Shown here: positions 20,815 to 30,776 of the stretch, piece by piece
Layout of the letters: every line of letters starts with the position of its first letter
Position numbering within the stretch: position 1 is the stretch's first letter
DNA from: Rodentibacter sp. JRC1
GTDB taxonomy: Bacteria > Pseudomonadota > Gammaproteobacteria > Enterobacterales > Pasteurellaceae
DNA length: 64,000 nt
Direction: 5' to 3'
NCBI RefSeq assembly: GCF_020521555.1
Contig: NZ_BPWA01000001.1
Location: forward strand, 1,302,001 to 1,366,000
The notes under the pieces: generated by a model
Told to the model about the DNA's origin: nothing
Databases searched by the model: none
What the model saw: the letters and a program-made list of their open reading frames with translations, nothing else
Made by a program: the position numbers and the translations under genes

Positions 20815-22080
20815 ATGTTTAGTAAAAAAATGACGATTGCCGATTATGATCCGGTATTATGGCAGGCGATTTTAGATGAAAATTGCCGCCAAGAAGAACA
20901 TATTGAATTAATTGCTTCTGAAAACTATGCCAGTCCACGTGTGATGGAAGCGCAAGGTTCACAATTTACCAATAAATATGCGGAAGGCTATCCGGGTAAG
21001 CGTTATTACGGCGGTTGTGAGTATGCGGACATTGTGGAGCAGCTTGCGATTGATCGTGCAAAAGAATTGTTTGGAGCGGATTACGCAAACGTGCAACCGC
21101 ATTCGGGTTCACAGGCGAACGCAGCGGTGTACGGTGCGTTAATTAATGCCGGCGATACGATCTTAGGAATGGATTTGGCACACGGTGGGCATTTAACTCA
21201 CGGTGCGAAAGTGAGCTTCTCCGGTAAAATTTATAATTCTGTGTTATACGGTATCACAGCTGATGGTTTAATTGATTATGAAGATGTTCGTCAAAAAGCA
21301 TTAGAATGCAAACCCAAAATGATCGTGGCAGGTTTCTCTGCTTATTCACAAGTGGTAGATTGGGCTAAAATGCGTGAAATTGCGGATGAAGTGGGTGCAT
21401 ATTTATTCGTAGATATGGCACACGTGGCAGGGTTGATCGCAGCAGGGCTATATCCAAATCCGTTACCACATGCACACGTGGTAACCACAACTACACATAA
21501 AACCTTAGGCGGGCCTCGTGGTGGTTTAATCCTTTCCTCTTGTGGTGATGAGGAAATTTACAAAAAACTTCAATCTTCCGTGTTCCCGGCAAATCAAGGT
21601 GGTCCGTTAGTTCACATTATTGCAGCGAAAGCCGTTTGCTTTAAAGAAGCATTAGAGCCTGAATATAAAGTTTATCAAGCCAATGTGATTAAGAATGCGA
21701 AAGCGATGGTGGAGGTGTTCAAACAACGTGGTTTTGATGTTGTGTCAAACGGTACTGAAAACCACTTGTTCTTAGTTAGTTTTATCAAACAAGGTCTGAC
21801 CGGTAAAGCGGCAGATGCGGCATTAGGCAAAGCGAATATCACGGTGAATAAAAACTCCGTACCGAATGATCCGCAAAAACCATTTGTGACTTCCGGTATT
21901 CGTGTAGGCACACCTTCGGTAACGCGCCGCGGATTTACCGAGCAAGATTGCCGTGAACTAGCAGGCTGGATGTGTGATGTATTAGATGCGCTTGGTAAAG
22001 AAAATGAAGAACAAGTGATCGCAACAACCAAAGAAAAAGTCTTAGCGATTTGTAAACGCCTTCCTGTTTACTCCGCATGA
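20815..22080 (+). CDS. glyA: Serine hydroxymethyltransferase
   Basis: A 421-residue PLP enzyme interconverting serine and glycine with transfer of a one-carbon unit to tetrahydrofolate. Typical motifs are [34 protein letters not shown] and the PLP lysine in [16 protein letters not shown] near residue 229. Ribosome-binding site CAGGAGA precedes the ATG. Its placement after purD joins glycine and one-carbon supply to purine synthesis. The stop overlaps the next gene by four bases. Confidence 0.97.
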   Translation: MFSKKMTIADYDPVLWQAILDENCRQEEHIELIASENYASPRVMEAQGSQFTNKYAEGYPGKRYYGGCEYADIVEQLAIDRAKELFGADYANVQPHSGSQANAAVYGALINAGDTILGMDLAHGGHLTHGAKVSFSGKIYNSVLYGITADGLIDYEDVRQKALECKPKMIVAGFSAYSQVVDWAKMREIADEVGAYLFVDMAHVAGLIAAGLYPNPLPHAHVVTTTTHKTLGGPRGGLILSSCGDEEIYKKLQSSVFPANQGGPLVHIIAAKAVCFKEALEPEYKVYQANVIKNAKAMVEVFKQRGFDVVSNGTENHLFLVSFIKQGLTGKAADAALGKANITVNKNSVPNDPQKPFVTSGIRVGTPSVTRRGFTEQDCRELAGWMCDVLDALGKENEEQVIATTKEKVLAICKRLPVYSA

Positions 22081-22364
22081 TAATTTTTTGGGTATTAATG
22101 ATATGGTTAGCGGCGGTGAATATCGCCGCTTATTTTTTGGTATGGAAAGATAAAATGCTCGCCATACGGCATAAGTGGCGTATTTCGGAAAATACCTTTT
22201 TCCTCTTGATTTTTCTTGGTGGGTTTATGGGGGCGCATTGTGCTATGCAGCGATTTCGTCATAAAACGAAACATTTCACCTTTAAATTCGCCGTCGTCGC
22301 CTGCGCATTCCTTTGGGTGGTGGGATTACCTTATTTACTGCTTTATTGGTATAAAGTGCGGTAG
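22077..22364 (+). CDS. DUF1294 membrane protein
   Basis: A 95-residue protein with three hydrophobic helices and DUF1294 features ([39 protein letters not shown]). Function unknown. Its ATG overlaps the glyA stop (ATGA), implying translational coupling and a shared transcript. Ends with an uptake signal at the 3' end. Confidence 0.8.
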   Translation: MIIFWVLMIWLAAVNIAAYFLVWKDKMLAIRHKWRISENTFFLLIFLGGFMGAHCAMQRFRHKTKHFTFKFAVVACAFLWVVGLPYLLLYWYKVR

Positions 22365-22397
22365 GTTTTCTCATTATTTGTAGCTGCACATCATAGA

Positions 22398-22483
22398 TAG
22401 GGTGACGTTAGGCGAAGCCGTAACGCACCATTAACAATGGTTTAATAATAAAATGGTGCGTTAAGTAAGCTTACGCACCCTAC
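22398..22483. repeat. Paired palindromic repeat, GGTGCGTT family
   Basis: Two imperfect hairpins (22398-22430 and 22454-22483), each of form GGTGCGTTA...TAACGCACC, face each other. Further copies occur at 36737-36805, 42839-42912 and, degenerate, at 61256-61289. They look like an intergenic REP-type family. Confidence 0.75.
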
Positions 22484-22514
22484 CCAAAATACATTTAGAC
22501 TTAATAATTAATTT

Positions 22515-22922
22515 TCATTTTACCCAACGTAAGCGTAAGTGGTCATATACCCAGTTAAATACCAAAGCATAGAACGTAATTAATAATGTTAATGCAATAT
22601 CTGCCATAAAAGCTTGCCATAAAGTTAAATCCAGCAAATAAGCGATGGCGGGGATAGTGAAAATTAAAAGACCGCCTTCAAAAGCCAAGGTATGAGCAAC
22701 ACGCAAACCAAAGCTACGTTCTTCTCGCTTGCCGGTAAAAATTTTATCGAAAAAATAATTAAAGACGAAATTCCACAACATTGCCATAATAGCCATTACG
22801 GCTCCCGTACCTACCGCTGCACCAACTTTTACATCACTAAAAAGTAATACGGCTAACGTGCTAATAGCTATTGCCCCTAGTTCAAATAAAATAGAATGAA
22901 AAACTCGTTCCAATAAACTCAT
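22515..22922 (-). CDS. PACE-family efflux transporter
   Basis: A 135-residue protein of four membrane helices in two tandem repeats of the bacterial transmembrane pair type (RVFHSILFELGAI, RVAHTLAFEGGLL). This matches the PACE family, whose founder AceI exports chlorhexidine and short diamines. Ribosome-binding site GGAGAG precedes the ATG. Convergent with the glyA unit across the palindromic repeats; substrate not known here. Confidence 0.82.
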   Translation of the reverse strand: MSLLERVFHSILFELGAIAISTLAVLLFSDVKVGAAVGTGAVMAIMAMLWNFVFNYFFDKIFTGKREERSFGLRVAHTLAFEGGLLIFTIPAIAYLLDLTLWQAFMADIALTLLITFYALVFNWVYDHLRLRWVK

Positions 22923-23261
22923 AATGCTCTCCAGATAAAAAAGAAAGGGCGCTATTGTAAATCAAATCAAAAAATGTGCAATATTGGGTATTTTGAAAGC
23001 TATAATGTTTGATATTTTATTTAACTAACTTAAGGGTTATCGAAATTAATCCCAACATACTCCAAACAATTTGGGTGAACACTCAAGACGGATATATCTT
23101 CTTAATTGATAAAAGTGCGGTCAGTTTTTGGTTTATTTTTCGATATTATGCAGCCGCAGTACAAGATGTGATTTTGAATAAACATAGGGACGCTAAGCAT
23201 AGTGTCCCTTGTATGTTAAAATAAGTACAATGCAATAAAGCCGAAATACGATGAAATCGCT
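22923..23261. other. Intergenic region before the biosynthetic cluster
   Basis: 339 bases without a convincing gene. It contains one Hin-type uptake signal (23113-23121) and a small hairpin AGGGAC / GTCCCT near 23187-23210 just beyond the end of the cluster. A 71-codon open frame here has no ribosome-binding site or family-like features. Confidence 0.6.
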
Positions 23262-25532
23262 TTACTCTTGAACATAATAAAATGTCATAAACAAGGTGAG
23301 TACGATACCTATCCCTACACTTAACCCAAAGGCCGATACGGCAGGTGTTGTGCTAAGTCCGAGCAAAATAAACGAAATAAGCGTGGTACAACAGGCCAAT
23401 AGAATAGAAACTTTTTTATCTTTTATCGGTTCTTTTGCCGTTTGCATATAAGCGGTGTAATCTATACCGATAGCAGAAACCAGTAGTAAACCAAACATTA
23501 CAAACAGACTTATTGGTAAGTTAAACCAGCCGAAAATTGCCACCGTCATGATGATTGCAGAAAACGGAATCAGTAACATTTTTGCGCTTTTCTTCAATCC
23601 GAAATATTTCCACAGTAATAAACCTGCGAATAAAAAAGAGAGTAATTTCAACCAAGCGGCTTGATTGCGAGTTTCCTGAAACGAGAGATTTAAAGAGGCG
23701 CGTTTATCCTGTAAAAAAATATGTTGATTGTCCGCCAATTCGGTAAGTGCGGTGATATTTTGAGGATTTGTTATTTTTACTATACCGCCAATGTGATGCT
23801 TCCCTAAATCGCCTAAATACAGAGATTGCCAAGCTTGACCGAACTGAGTTTTTAAGGCTTGTTGTAAGTTTATAAGCGGTTTATTTGCCAAATCTTTTAG
23901 TGAGTTTTCCACTGCACCAAGCGGTATGCCGATTTCTTCCAAAATAGCATAATCCTCCGAGTTAATTTTTTGGCTAACTTCTGCAATAAAATTTTTTTGC
24001 TCATCCTCGGATAATAACCATTGGCTTAATGATTGATGTGCGATTTGTCGGCTTTCTAATTGCCGGCTCAACCGGCGGGATTGTTCTAGCAATGCGTTAT
24101 CATCTTCCGCTACGACCAAAAAATATTGACTGCCGAAATCTATTCCTGTCAGTTTTGCAATTTGTTGTAATTGCGCTACCAGCTGTGGTGGCATTGCTAT
24201 CCATTGGCGAATATCATCTTGCCATTTACTTTTACTCAATCCGATACCAACAAAAATTAACAATGCGACAAACAAACAGATTTTCGTTTTTTTGTTCAAT
24301 GTAACTTGAAAAATTTCAAAAGGGTTTGATCGCTTGTTGTGACGGTAATTCTTAAATAACGGCGGTAAATAAAGCAAAGTCGCACAAATTGCGCCAATTA
24401 AAGCAAAAGCGGAGAAAAGTGCGGTCTGTTTTAACACCGGTAATGGAGTAAAACCAAGCAGGCCGTACCCCAGCAATGTAACGAAAAGGCTAATAAAGAA
24501 CGTGAAACGTAAACGGTTCATTGCTTGTTGCGGCTGCCAATTTAAATTAAAGAGTGATGAGGAAAGCCAATGTAGCGGAAAATCAATGAGTACGCCGACA
24601 AGACTTGTGCCGACTACCAGCGTTAAAATATGTATTTGCCCGAAAAACAACAGGGTTGCCACTACACCAAATAACATTCCTACCACAATAGGCAAAAACA
24701 ACCAAAGTACGCGTAGTGTCCGAAATACGCTAACCAATAACAATAGTGTTAAACCAATTCCAAGCGTACTCATCAGAATGCTTTCTTGCTCTGCTTGTTG
24801 CTTGGCATATGCGGAAAAAAGAGAGGTGGATGCCAGTAAGAGCTCACCTTGTTGCACTTCAATAAATTGCCTATTTTGTTCCGTGAATTTCAATAACGAC
24901 TGACTTGGCGTAAAAAAATCCTTTTGATTCAGCTCCGCTCTTAGCAAAACCCAAGTGTATTTATCTGCGGGGATAAAGACCATTCCATTTTCCGCATTCC
25001 ATTGAATATTCGGTGAAAGCCGATTTTGATTGATAAAACGCCCAAAGCCAAGCCAATCCCGTTCGATTGTTATCAAACCGGTTTGCGCAAAAGGGTTCAC
25101 TATTTGTTCGGCATATTGCTGAAAATATCCTTTTGCATTCGTGAGTAACTGATTACGCTGATTTTCCGGCAGACCCGCAACACTTAACGAATCAATCTCT
25201 TGTTGAAGTTGACTGATGTTCGGCTGAAATTTGCTGTCGATTCGAGTGAATAGATGGCTTTGTTGCCACTGTTTACTCAGCTGTTCTGTGAGAGTAAAGG
25301 CTTTAGCACGATTAGAATGCCCGATTAAAGCGATGAATTGGCGGTTAAGCTGCTGTTCTTGAATCTGATCGGCTTTAGATTGCACCGCTGACCAATGTTG
25401 TTCTTGGGGTAACAAGGCTTTGAGATCGGTTTCAAGCAGATGATTTTTCTGTATTTGGAGGCCTAAAAATAGCACGGCTCCAATAATCATCAGAGCATAA
25501 AGCGCTCGACAAGCGGTGAGATAACGAGACAT
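23262..25532 (-). CDS. MMPL/RND-type exporter of the aryl polyene cluster
   Basis: A 756-residue inner-membrane exporter with about twelve helices in two halves, each with one helix followed by a large periplasmic domain and then a bundle of five helices. Typical RND/MMPL stretches are VGTSLVGVLIDFPLHWL and VSAIGIDYTAYMQTA. It corresponds in role to ApeM of E. coli and Xenorhabdus aryl polyene clusters, thought to move the lipid-linked polyene outward with the LolA-like partner encoded just upstream. It is the last gene of the cluster. It carries both Hin- and Actinobacillus-type uptake signals. Confidence 0.85.
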   Translation of the reverse strand: MSRYLTACRALYALMIIGAVLFLGLQIQKNHLLETDLKALLPQEQHWSAVQSKADQIQEQQLNRQFIALIGHSNRAKAFTLTEQLSKQWQQSHLFTRIDSKFQPNISQLQQEIDSLSVAGLPENQRNQLLTNAKGYFQQYAEQIVNPFAQTGLITIERDWLGFGRFINQNRLSPNIQWNAENGMVFIPADKYTWVLLRAELNQKDFFTPSQSLLKFTEQNRQFIEVQQGELLLASTSLFSAYAKQQAEQESILMSTLGIGLTLLLLVSVFRTLRVLWLFLPIVVGMLFGVVATLLFFGQIHILTLVVGTSLVGVLIDFPLHWLSSSLFNLNWQPQQAMNRLRFTFFISLFVTLLGYGLLGFTPLPVLKQTALFSAFALIGAICATLLYLPPLFKNYRHNKRSNPFEIFQVTLNKKTKICLFVALLIFVGIGLSKSKWQDDIRQWIAMPPQLVAQLQQIAKLTGIDFGSQYFLVVAEDDNALLEQSRRLSRQLESRQIAHQSLSQWLLSEDEQKNFIAEVSQKINSEDYAILEEIGIPLGAVENSLKDLANKPLINLQQALKTQFGQAWQSLYLGDLGKHHIGGIVKITNPQNITALTELADNQHIFLQDKRASLNLSFQETRNQAAWLKLLSFLFAGLLLWKYFGLKKSAKMLLIPFSAIIMTVAIFGWFNLPISLFVMFGLLLVSAIGIDYTAYMQTAKEPIKDKKVSILLACCTTLISFILLGLSTTPAVSAFGLSVGIGIVLTLFMTFYYVQE

Positions 25533-25544
25533 TTTACAAAGGAT

Positions 25545-26129
25545 CTAATTTAATGCCGATTGTGCCAAAGCCGATAACGGCTGATTTAATCGTATATTTT
25601 CAAATTGAATAAGGGTGCGATCGCCTTGTTTTTCTTTCAGCTCGATCGAATTAACCACAATATCGCCCTCAATGGTAATTTGATCAAAAATTTGTTTCAT
25701 TAATAAACTGTTTGGTTTTAACAATAATTGCCAATTTGAAGCAGACCCCGTCAGGCTAAACTCAAATTGGCTTGATAATGCGGATATATCGCCACTAAGT
25801 AATCCTAAAAACAATTGGATTTGTTCCGCTTGCCCCATACTGGAATTAGTCACCCAGTTTGAACCATTCCACTGAAAAATCCCCTGAGCAGTCACTTTCA
25901 TTTGGCTCGCAAACGGTTTTTCCATTTGCCATAGTAGCCCTTTTTTTGCCACTAAAGTAAATTTTCCGGTGGCAACAATCGGCTTTACTAACGATTTTAA
26001 AAAACGTTGCTGACTAAAATCACCTTGTACGGATTGCGGTTTTTGTAATTGTTGAATCAGCTCGGCTTGAGAAAATCCCCATGAAAGCGGACTAAAAAAA
26101 AGTAAAAATAAAAACAGATATTTTTTCAT
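25545..26129 (-). CDS. LolA-like outer-membrane carrier of the aryl polyene cluster
   Basis: A 194-residue periplasmic protein with an N-terminal signal peptide (about residues 1-18). The LolA-like pattern includes VQGDFSQQRFLKSL, KGLLWQMEKPFASQM and LLSGDISAL. Corresponds in role to ApeL. Expected to shuttle a lipidated polyene from the exporter to the outer membrane, by analogy with LolA and lipoproteins. It shares one base with the upstream thioesterase stop and lies 12 bases before the exporter gene. Confidence 0.85.
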   Translation of the reverse strand: MKKYLFLFLLFFSPLSWGFSQAELIQQLQKPQSVQGDFSQQRFLKSLVKPIVATGKFTLVAKKGLLWQMEKPFASQMKVTAQGIFQWNGSNWVTNSSMGQAEQIQLFLGLLSGDISALSSQFEFSLTGSASNWQLLLKPNSLLMKQIFDQITIEGDIVVNSIELKEKQGDRTLIQFENIRLNQPLSALAQSALN

Positions 26130-26584
26130 TAGCGTTCCCCTACAAGCGGTCGAAAACCCTTAAAATTTTGCACCGCATTTCTCCACGATAATGGCGTTTC
26201 AAATTGTGTTTCTCGGCTTACAATTTCAATTGCCATTTGGGTCGTCGAGCCTTTAGTTAGCTTTTCACCGGTTATCACATCAACAATAACATAATCAAAT
26301 CGGATACAGCTTTCATATTCGACCAATGCCAGTTCCACGCAAATTTTTTGGCGAAAAAGTGCCGGTTTGACATATTTCAAATCAAGCGCCACGATCGGAT
26401 ACGCAAAACCCTGTTCACGCATGACATCATAGGTATAACCAATTTCGTCCAAAAAGGCACAGCGCGCCATTTCTAGGTATTTTACATAATGCCCATGCCA
26501 CATAATGTTCATTGAATCCACATCAAAGAACTGAACCTCATACTCAGATTGATGTTTGCAATAAATATGTTTTTTCATTCTCAT
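26129..26584 (-). CDS. Hotdog acyl thioesterase (YbgC/4HBT-like)
   Basis: A ~151-residue hotdog thioesterase. The catalytic region EVQFFDVDSMNIMWHGHYVKYLE carries the conserved Asp of the 4-hydroxybenzoyl-CoA thioesterase/YbgC class. Corresponds in role to ApeK, proposed to hydrolyse or edit acyl-ACP intermediates. The start is uncertain: TTG at 26593, ATG at 26584 and ATG at 26578 are all in frame and none has a strong ribosome-binding site. A Hin-type uptake signal lies just upstream (26595-26603). Confidence 0.82.
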   Translation of the reverse strand: MRMKKHIYCKHQSEYEVQFFDVDSMNIMWHGHYVKYLEMARCAFLDEIGYTYDVMREQGFAYPIVALDLKYVKPALFRQKICVELALVEYESCIRFDYVIVDVITGEKLTKGSTTQMAIEIVSRETQFETPLSWRNAVQNFKGFRPLVGER

Positions 26585-26628
26585 AGTGATCAAAAAGTGC
26601 GGTCAATTTGCCGCACATTTTACGAAAT

Positions 26629-27054
26629 TTATTTTACAATGTCGCCTTTTAGCGCTACGCCTGCAATACTTCGCCCTGCATGACATTCGTACTGAGAGGT
26701 ACTTCTATATTCTTTTTTCTTATAGTAACTCACTAAGTTGGAGACTTTGGTTGCCCCTTCTTTCTTAGCACGCTCTTGGAATTTTTTCACGGCAGATAAA
26801 AACACCCATTGGCAAGCTTCTAAATCACTTTTATTCAGTGCATTGGTTTTCGGATTGGTTGTTATGCCCTTGCGAATAACTTTACCGGGTGCCGCTTTAC
26901 CAAAGTAGAGTTTCACACTCGGATCGAGAATTTCTTTTGCTTGTGATGAATTTAACGCTTCTTGAATAGAATAGTAATGTGTCGTATCTCGCGGGGCACA
27001 AGCTGCCATAATAAGCGCTGCGGTGACTACACCTGCTGTTTTAACTAATTTCAT
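26629..27054 (-). CDS. Putative lipoprotein of unknown function within the cluster
   Basis: A 141-residue protein with a lipoprotein-type signal ending in IMAAC near residue 19. The mature part has scattered cysteines and the motifs KSDLEACQWVFLSAVKKFQERA and YECHAGRSIAGVALKGD. The alternation of a helix followed by GATKVSNLVSYYK faintly recalls the YbjQ fold, but I do not recognise a defined function. It stands between the acyltransferase and thioesterase genes with spacers on both sides (about 45 bases to the thioesterase), so it may have its own promoter. Confidence 0.7.
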   Translation of the reverse strand: MKLVKTAGVVTAALIMAACAPRDTTHYYSIQEALNSSQAKEILDPSVKLYFGKAAPGKVIRKGITTNPKTNALNKSDLEACQWVFLSAVKKFQERAKKEGATKVSNLVSYYKKKEYRSTSQYECHAGRSIAGVALKGDIVK

Positions 27055-27108
27055 ATTGTTCTCCTATCTAAAACCATATTGTACACACCATAGTGAATTA
27101 AATTCACT

Positions 27109-28035
27109 TTATTTTTGTTGCCAAAAATCATAAAAATTAAACCATAAATGTGGATTTTTTGCACATTCTTTTGCAAGTAAATCGGCATACTGTTGCATTA
27201 CGTGGTGAATATGTTGTTCACGTACTTTACCACGTCCCGTGATACCGCTAGAGAAATGCCGCAGTTTTAAACGATATTTGCCGTTTTCTTTTAAGCTGAA
27301 AATGGTATTAATCGGTGCTTTAAGGAGAGCCGCCAACAGCCAAGCGCCTTCGGGAAATTCAGCCGCTTTGCCTAAAAAATTAATCGCATAGGTTTTATCG
27401 CCTCGTAGCGGAATGCGATCAGCGGCAATGGCAATCCATTCGCCTTGTTCTATTTTTTCAGATAATGCCAGCATTTTTTGTGCATCCAGTTCTTCCACCT
27501 GAATAAGCGGTAATTCATCTGCGCCGGCTTCAACTAAGGCGTGATTAAAAGCTTCAGCGTGTTTACTATGAACCAAAGCATTTAACTTAAAATTTGGGTG
27601 ATGTCCGTTATTCAGCAAGGCACGACAAATTTCAATATTGCCGAAGTGGGAACAGATTAATATTTGCCCTCGACCGCCGGCATCAATTTCGGCATAGAGA
27701 TTTTCGCTGTCGTCAATCACTAAATCCGCATAATGAATTTGATGTTGCCATACGGCAAAACGGTCGGTAATCGCCTCGCCAAAGGCGAGAAACTGACGAA
27801 AAACCGCCGCTTTTTTTAACCGCACTTGGGGGAAACAAGCGGTCAGATTTTGTTGATATTCTGCAATATAATGCCGTGCTTTGCGTGAAGTGAGGTAAAA
27901 ATATAACACAACCCAGAAAGTACAAAAGCGAATCAGCCAAAGTGGGCAATATCGCACAATCCATTGGGTTAGTTTCAGAAAAAAGGCCGTTCCCCGTTCT
28001 TGTTGCTGCGCCCAATGTTTTGGGTTTTCCGTCAT
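27109..28035 (-). CDS. LpxL/HtrB-type acyltransferase of the aryl polyene cluster
   Basis: A 308-residue inner-membrane acyltransferase resembling lipid A late acyltransferases, with an N-terminal anchor and the HX4E motif in CSHFGNIEICRALL. It likely attaches an acyl group to the polyene-bearing glycolipid. The ATG at 28035 is preferred because it overlaps the glycosyltransferase stop (ATGA) and has GGGAA upstream; ATG 28041 is the alternative. In other clusters the glycosyltransferase and acyltransferase may be one protein (ApeJ); here they are separate, coupled genes. Confidence 0.82.
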   Translation of the reverse strand: MTENPKHWAQQQERGTAFFLKLTQWIVRYCPLWLIRFCTFWVVLYFYLTSRKARHYIAEYQQNLTACFPQVRLKKAAVFRQFLAFGEAITDRFAVWQHQIHYADLVIDDSENLYAEIDAGGRGQILICSHFGNIEICRALLNNGHHPNFKLNALVHSKHAEAFNHALVEAGADELPLIQVEELDAQKMLALSEKIEQGEWIAIAADRIPLRGDKTYAINFLGKAAEFPEGAWLLAALLKAPINTIFSLKENGKYRLKLRHFSSGITGRGKVREQHIHHVMQQYADLLAKECAKNPHLWFNFYDFWQQK

Positions 28036-28757
28036 GACCATTTCCCTGTTAATAAGCGCATTAACATTGTAAAAAACAGCCGTGCGTGCATTTTGCTAAT
28101 CAACCAATTATCCGCCAAACCTCGAAAATGCGAAACTCCGCCTTCATCATATTTTACCGGTGTTTCTACCCAAATCATGGGGATTTTCCGCCATTGGCAA
28201 CGCACCAAAATTTCAATATCGAAATCCATACGATCACCTAGCTTCTCTTGAGTAACAATAGGGACAACTGCGGCTAACGGATACAAACGAAAACCACACA
28301 TACCGTCTTCAATTTGAGTCGATAAGGTATTTACCGCTATCCAAAAGTTGGTAATTTTACGCCCATACAAACGGGCTTTAGGGGCATCCTCTCCATAAAT
28401 CGGTTTACCACAAATAAGTGCGGTCGGATTTTTATGCGATTTTTCTAAAAATGTCGCAATATCCGCCAAGTTATGCTGGCCGTCCGCATCCACTTGAATC
28501 GCGTGAGTAAAACCTCGTTTAAAGGCTTCCGCCAAACCGATTTTCACCGCTGCACCTTTGCCGCCGTTTTGTGGATTATACACAATAGAAACCGATTCAT
28601 TTTCGAAGGTTGCCAACGCTTTTTTATGCTCTTCACTTGAGCCGTCATCCACCACCAACACGGCTAAATCAAAAGCCTGTAGCTGCTCGATCACCCGACC
28701 GATTGTGTCGGAATGATTATAGTGCGGAATAACGGCAACGGGGTTAAAGTTGTTCAT
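28032..28757 (-). CDS. Family 2 glycosyltransferase
   Basis: A 241-residue GT-A glycosyltransferase with N-terminal IPHYNHSDTIGRVIEQL, LVVDDGSSEEHK and the metal-binding VDADGQHN. Similar to the dolichyl-phosphate-mannose/polyprenyl-phosphate class. It probably adds a sugar to the polyene lipid or builds its anchor. Overlaps the downstream acyltransferase start by four bases. Confidence 0.85.
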   Translation of the reverse strand: MNNFNPVAVIPHYNHSDTIGRVIEQLQAFDLAVLVVDDGSSEEHKKALATFENESVSIVYNPQNGGKGAAVKIGLAEAFKRGFTHAIQVDADGQHNLADIATFLEKSHKNPTALICGKPIYGEDAPKARLYGRKITNFWIAVNTLSTQIEDGMCGFRLYPLAAVVPIVTQEKLGDRMDFDIEILVRCQWRKIPMIWVETPVKYDEGGVSHFRGLADNWLISKMHARLFFTMLMRLLTGKWS

Positions 28758-28769
28758 TTTTAATCCGAA

Positions 28770-30068
28770 TTAATGTGCTTTGCATATTTGTTCAAAATCC
28801 TGTCGCAAAATCTTTGACTGGCTATTGCGCGGTAATTTATCGGTAAACCGCCAATAGCGTGGTAAAGCAAAGCGTTCCTGTTTGGTTAATAAATGCTGGC
28901 GCAACGTCCGAATCAGCGCTTTACGCCCCTGTTTTTGATATTCTGCCATTCCTTCATCGGATAACGCCACCCACGCTAATGGACGATGTTTATGATCAAT
29001 ATGCGGCGCAATAAAGCAATCGGCAACCCAATGGTGCTGTATTAAATCCTGTTCAATACGAATCAGTGAAATCCGTTTATCGCCCAGCTTAGCAATGCGG
29101 TCAATGCGCCCTAACAACAAAAAGCCTTGCGGATAAAACTCTACCGCATCGGCAGTTTGCTCTCGCTGCGGCACGCGATGAGATTCGACCCATAGTGCTC
29201 CCTCCTCATTAACGCCGACTGTCACGTCCGGCACGGTTGTCCAGTATTCCGTGCCTTGCCGAATAGCAATCACGCCGGTTTCCGTGCTGCCGTAGCCTTC
29301 AATTAGCGACACATTTAATTTTTGTGCAATTCTCATTGCCTCGACTTCCGCCAATGCACCGCCCGAGGTGACGATACCGCAAAGATTATCGTAATGAATA
29401 TCTTTGCGGTTAATATCCAAACCGGTGAGAAAAGTCGGGCTGGTAATCCAAAGCGCTTTGCCGAAATGACGGCTGTGTTGTAAAAAACTATCAGGGAAAG
29501 TATGTTGTAGACGGTCAATCACCCAACCGCGCAACAACGGTAACATCACACGATAAGTTAGCCCATAAAAATGCTGCACACTGACACTGCTCACCAAATG
29601 CACCTGTTGTTCGGTGGCAAAGGGTAAAATTTGTGCGACGATTTCCGCTTCCTGCCAAAGTTGCTCGGCTGTTTTTACGACGATTTTGGCATTGCCGCTG
29701 CTGCCGGAGGTTTTTAACCAGACTTCGGTCTGATTGCCTTGCCCAACAAGCGGTCTGTTTGAGATAATTTTTTGCGAAATGCCATAATCGGCAAAACCGG
29801 CATCATTAAAGAGTAGGTCGGCATTTTCATCAACCCATTGTTGATTATCGCCAACGAGATTTGGCGGCAACAGTACCCGCACTTTAGCATTTAGGCAGGC
29901 AAGTAAAACGCAGGCAAAATAAGTGGCATCATCAAACCATAATGCCACCGCTTGAATATTATCTTGCTGTAACTGCGCAGAAATTTGATGGGCGCGGTAA
30001 TAAAAATCCGCCCGAGACCATTCCGGATTCAGTGCGATAGGAAGAGAAGATGAAGTGATCGTTTTCAT
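28770..30068 (-). CDS. Aryl/acyl AMP ligase, stand-alone copy
   Basis: A 432-residue ANL-superfamily adenylating enzyme. The phosphate loop KTSGSSGNAKIVVK, the GYGSTETG motif and the catalytic lysine region LPRNSQSKI near the C-terminus are intact. It is a clear paralogue of the ligase at 30777-32441 but lacks the C-terminal hotdog domain. Its role may be to activate a second carboxylic acid, such as a different aryl starter; ApeH in other clusters loads 4-hydroxybenzoate. Separated by 146 bases from the membrane-protein gene before it. Confidence 0.82.
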   Translation of the reverse strand: MKTITSSSLPIALNPEWSRADFYYRAHQISAQLQQDNIQAVALWFDDATYFACVLLACLNAKVRVLLPPNLVGDNQQWVDENADLLFNDAGFADYGISQKIISNRPLVGQGNQTEVWLKTSGSSGNAKIVVKTAEQLWQEAEIVAQILPFATEQQVHLVSSVSVQHFYGLTYRVMLPLLRGWVIDRLQHTFPDSFLQHSRHFGKALWITSPTFLTGLDINRKDIHYDNLCGIVTSGGALAEVEAMRIAQKLNVSLIEGYGSTETGVIAIRQGTEYWTTVPDVTVGVNEEGALWVESHRVPQREQTADAVEFYPQGFLLLGRIDRIAKLGDKRISLIRIEQDLIQHHWVADCFIAPHIDHKHRPLAWVALSDEGMAEYQKQGRKALIRTLRQHLLTKQERFALPRYWRFTDKLPRNSQSKILRQDFEQICKAH

Positions 30069-30214
30069 TGTATTTATACCTAATTTAACAGCACATTTCG
30101 TCGCACTTTTGTCGAATCTGTTGATGTTCGTTTTTTGTGCGACACTCTACTGTTTCGTCTATTTTATTTTCGATTATTGTTATTTGGTTAAGCACCCCGT
30201 GCCGACACCTTATA

Positions 30215-30766
30215 TTATTTATCTTGAACATATCGCCTCACAAGCCATTCTCCCACAAATAATACGCCCATCAGCACATAAGCAATCACACCGCTATAAA
30301 TCGCCCAATAATGATATTGTTCCAGCAAAATTAACCCGGCAGTCACGGCAATGTTAAAAACAAAAAAGCCGCACCAGACTAGGGTCACATTGCGTGTATA
30401 ACGAATTGCCGCAGGGGGAAGATCAGGCGTTTGTAACCGAGCCAGCCGTTCAATAAAGGATTGGGCACTAAATAGGCTGGCAGTAAAAATAACAAGCATT
30501 ACAAGGCTAATGATAACAGGATACCAATACATTGTTTGCAAGGTTCGGGTAAAGGCGACAATCAGTAGAAAAGCTGTCATAAGCAGCGCAAAAACACGTT
30601 GAAAACCGACCGCACTTATTGCCTTTATACCCCAGAGTAAGGCGAGCAGGCAAGGCAAAATGGATAGAAGGTGACTATTTGATTGCCATAGCCAAATTAA
30701 AGGATAGGCAACGGCGGTAATACCTAATAGCAGATTGATTAAAGGGGAAAACCACGCTATTGCCAT
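30215..30766 (-). CDS. COG4648-type membrane protein of the aryl polyene cluster
   Basis: A ~183-residue protein with six or more hydrophobic helices and the short soluble segment RLARLQTPDLPPAAIRYTRN. Corresponds in position and type to ApeG, a membrane protein of unknown function present in aryl polyene clusters. Two adjacent ATG codons (30769 and 30766) could start it. It overlaps nothing but lies only about 10 bases after the ligase-dehydratase gene. Confidence 0.75.
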   Translation of the reverse strand: MAIAWFSPLINLLLGITAVAYPLIWLWQSNSHLLSILPCLLALLWGIKAISAVGFQRVFALLMTAFLLIVAFTRTLQTMYWYPVIISLVMLVIFTASLFSAQSFIERLARLQTPDLPPAAIRYTRNVTLVWCGFFVFNIAVTAGLILLEQYHYWAIYSGVIAYVLMGVLFVGEWLVRRYVQDK

Positions 30767-30776
30767 CATCGTTACC

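Noticed and set aside
23009..23224. 71-codon plus-strand open frame before the cluster
   Set aside because: No ribosome-binding site, no family-like features, and it contains an uptake signal and a hairpin; treated as intergenic.
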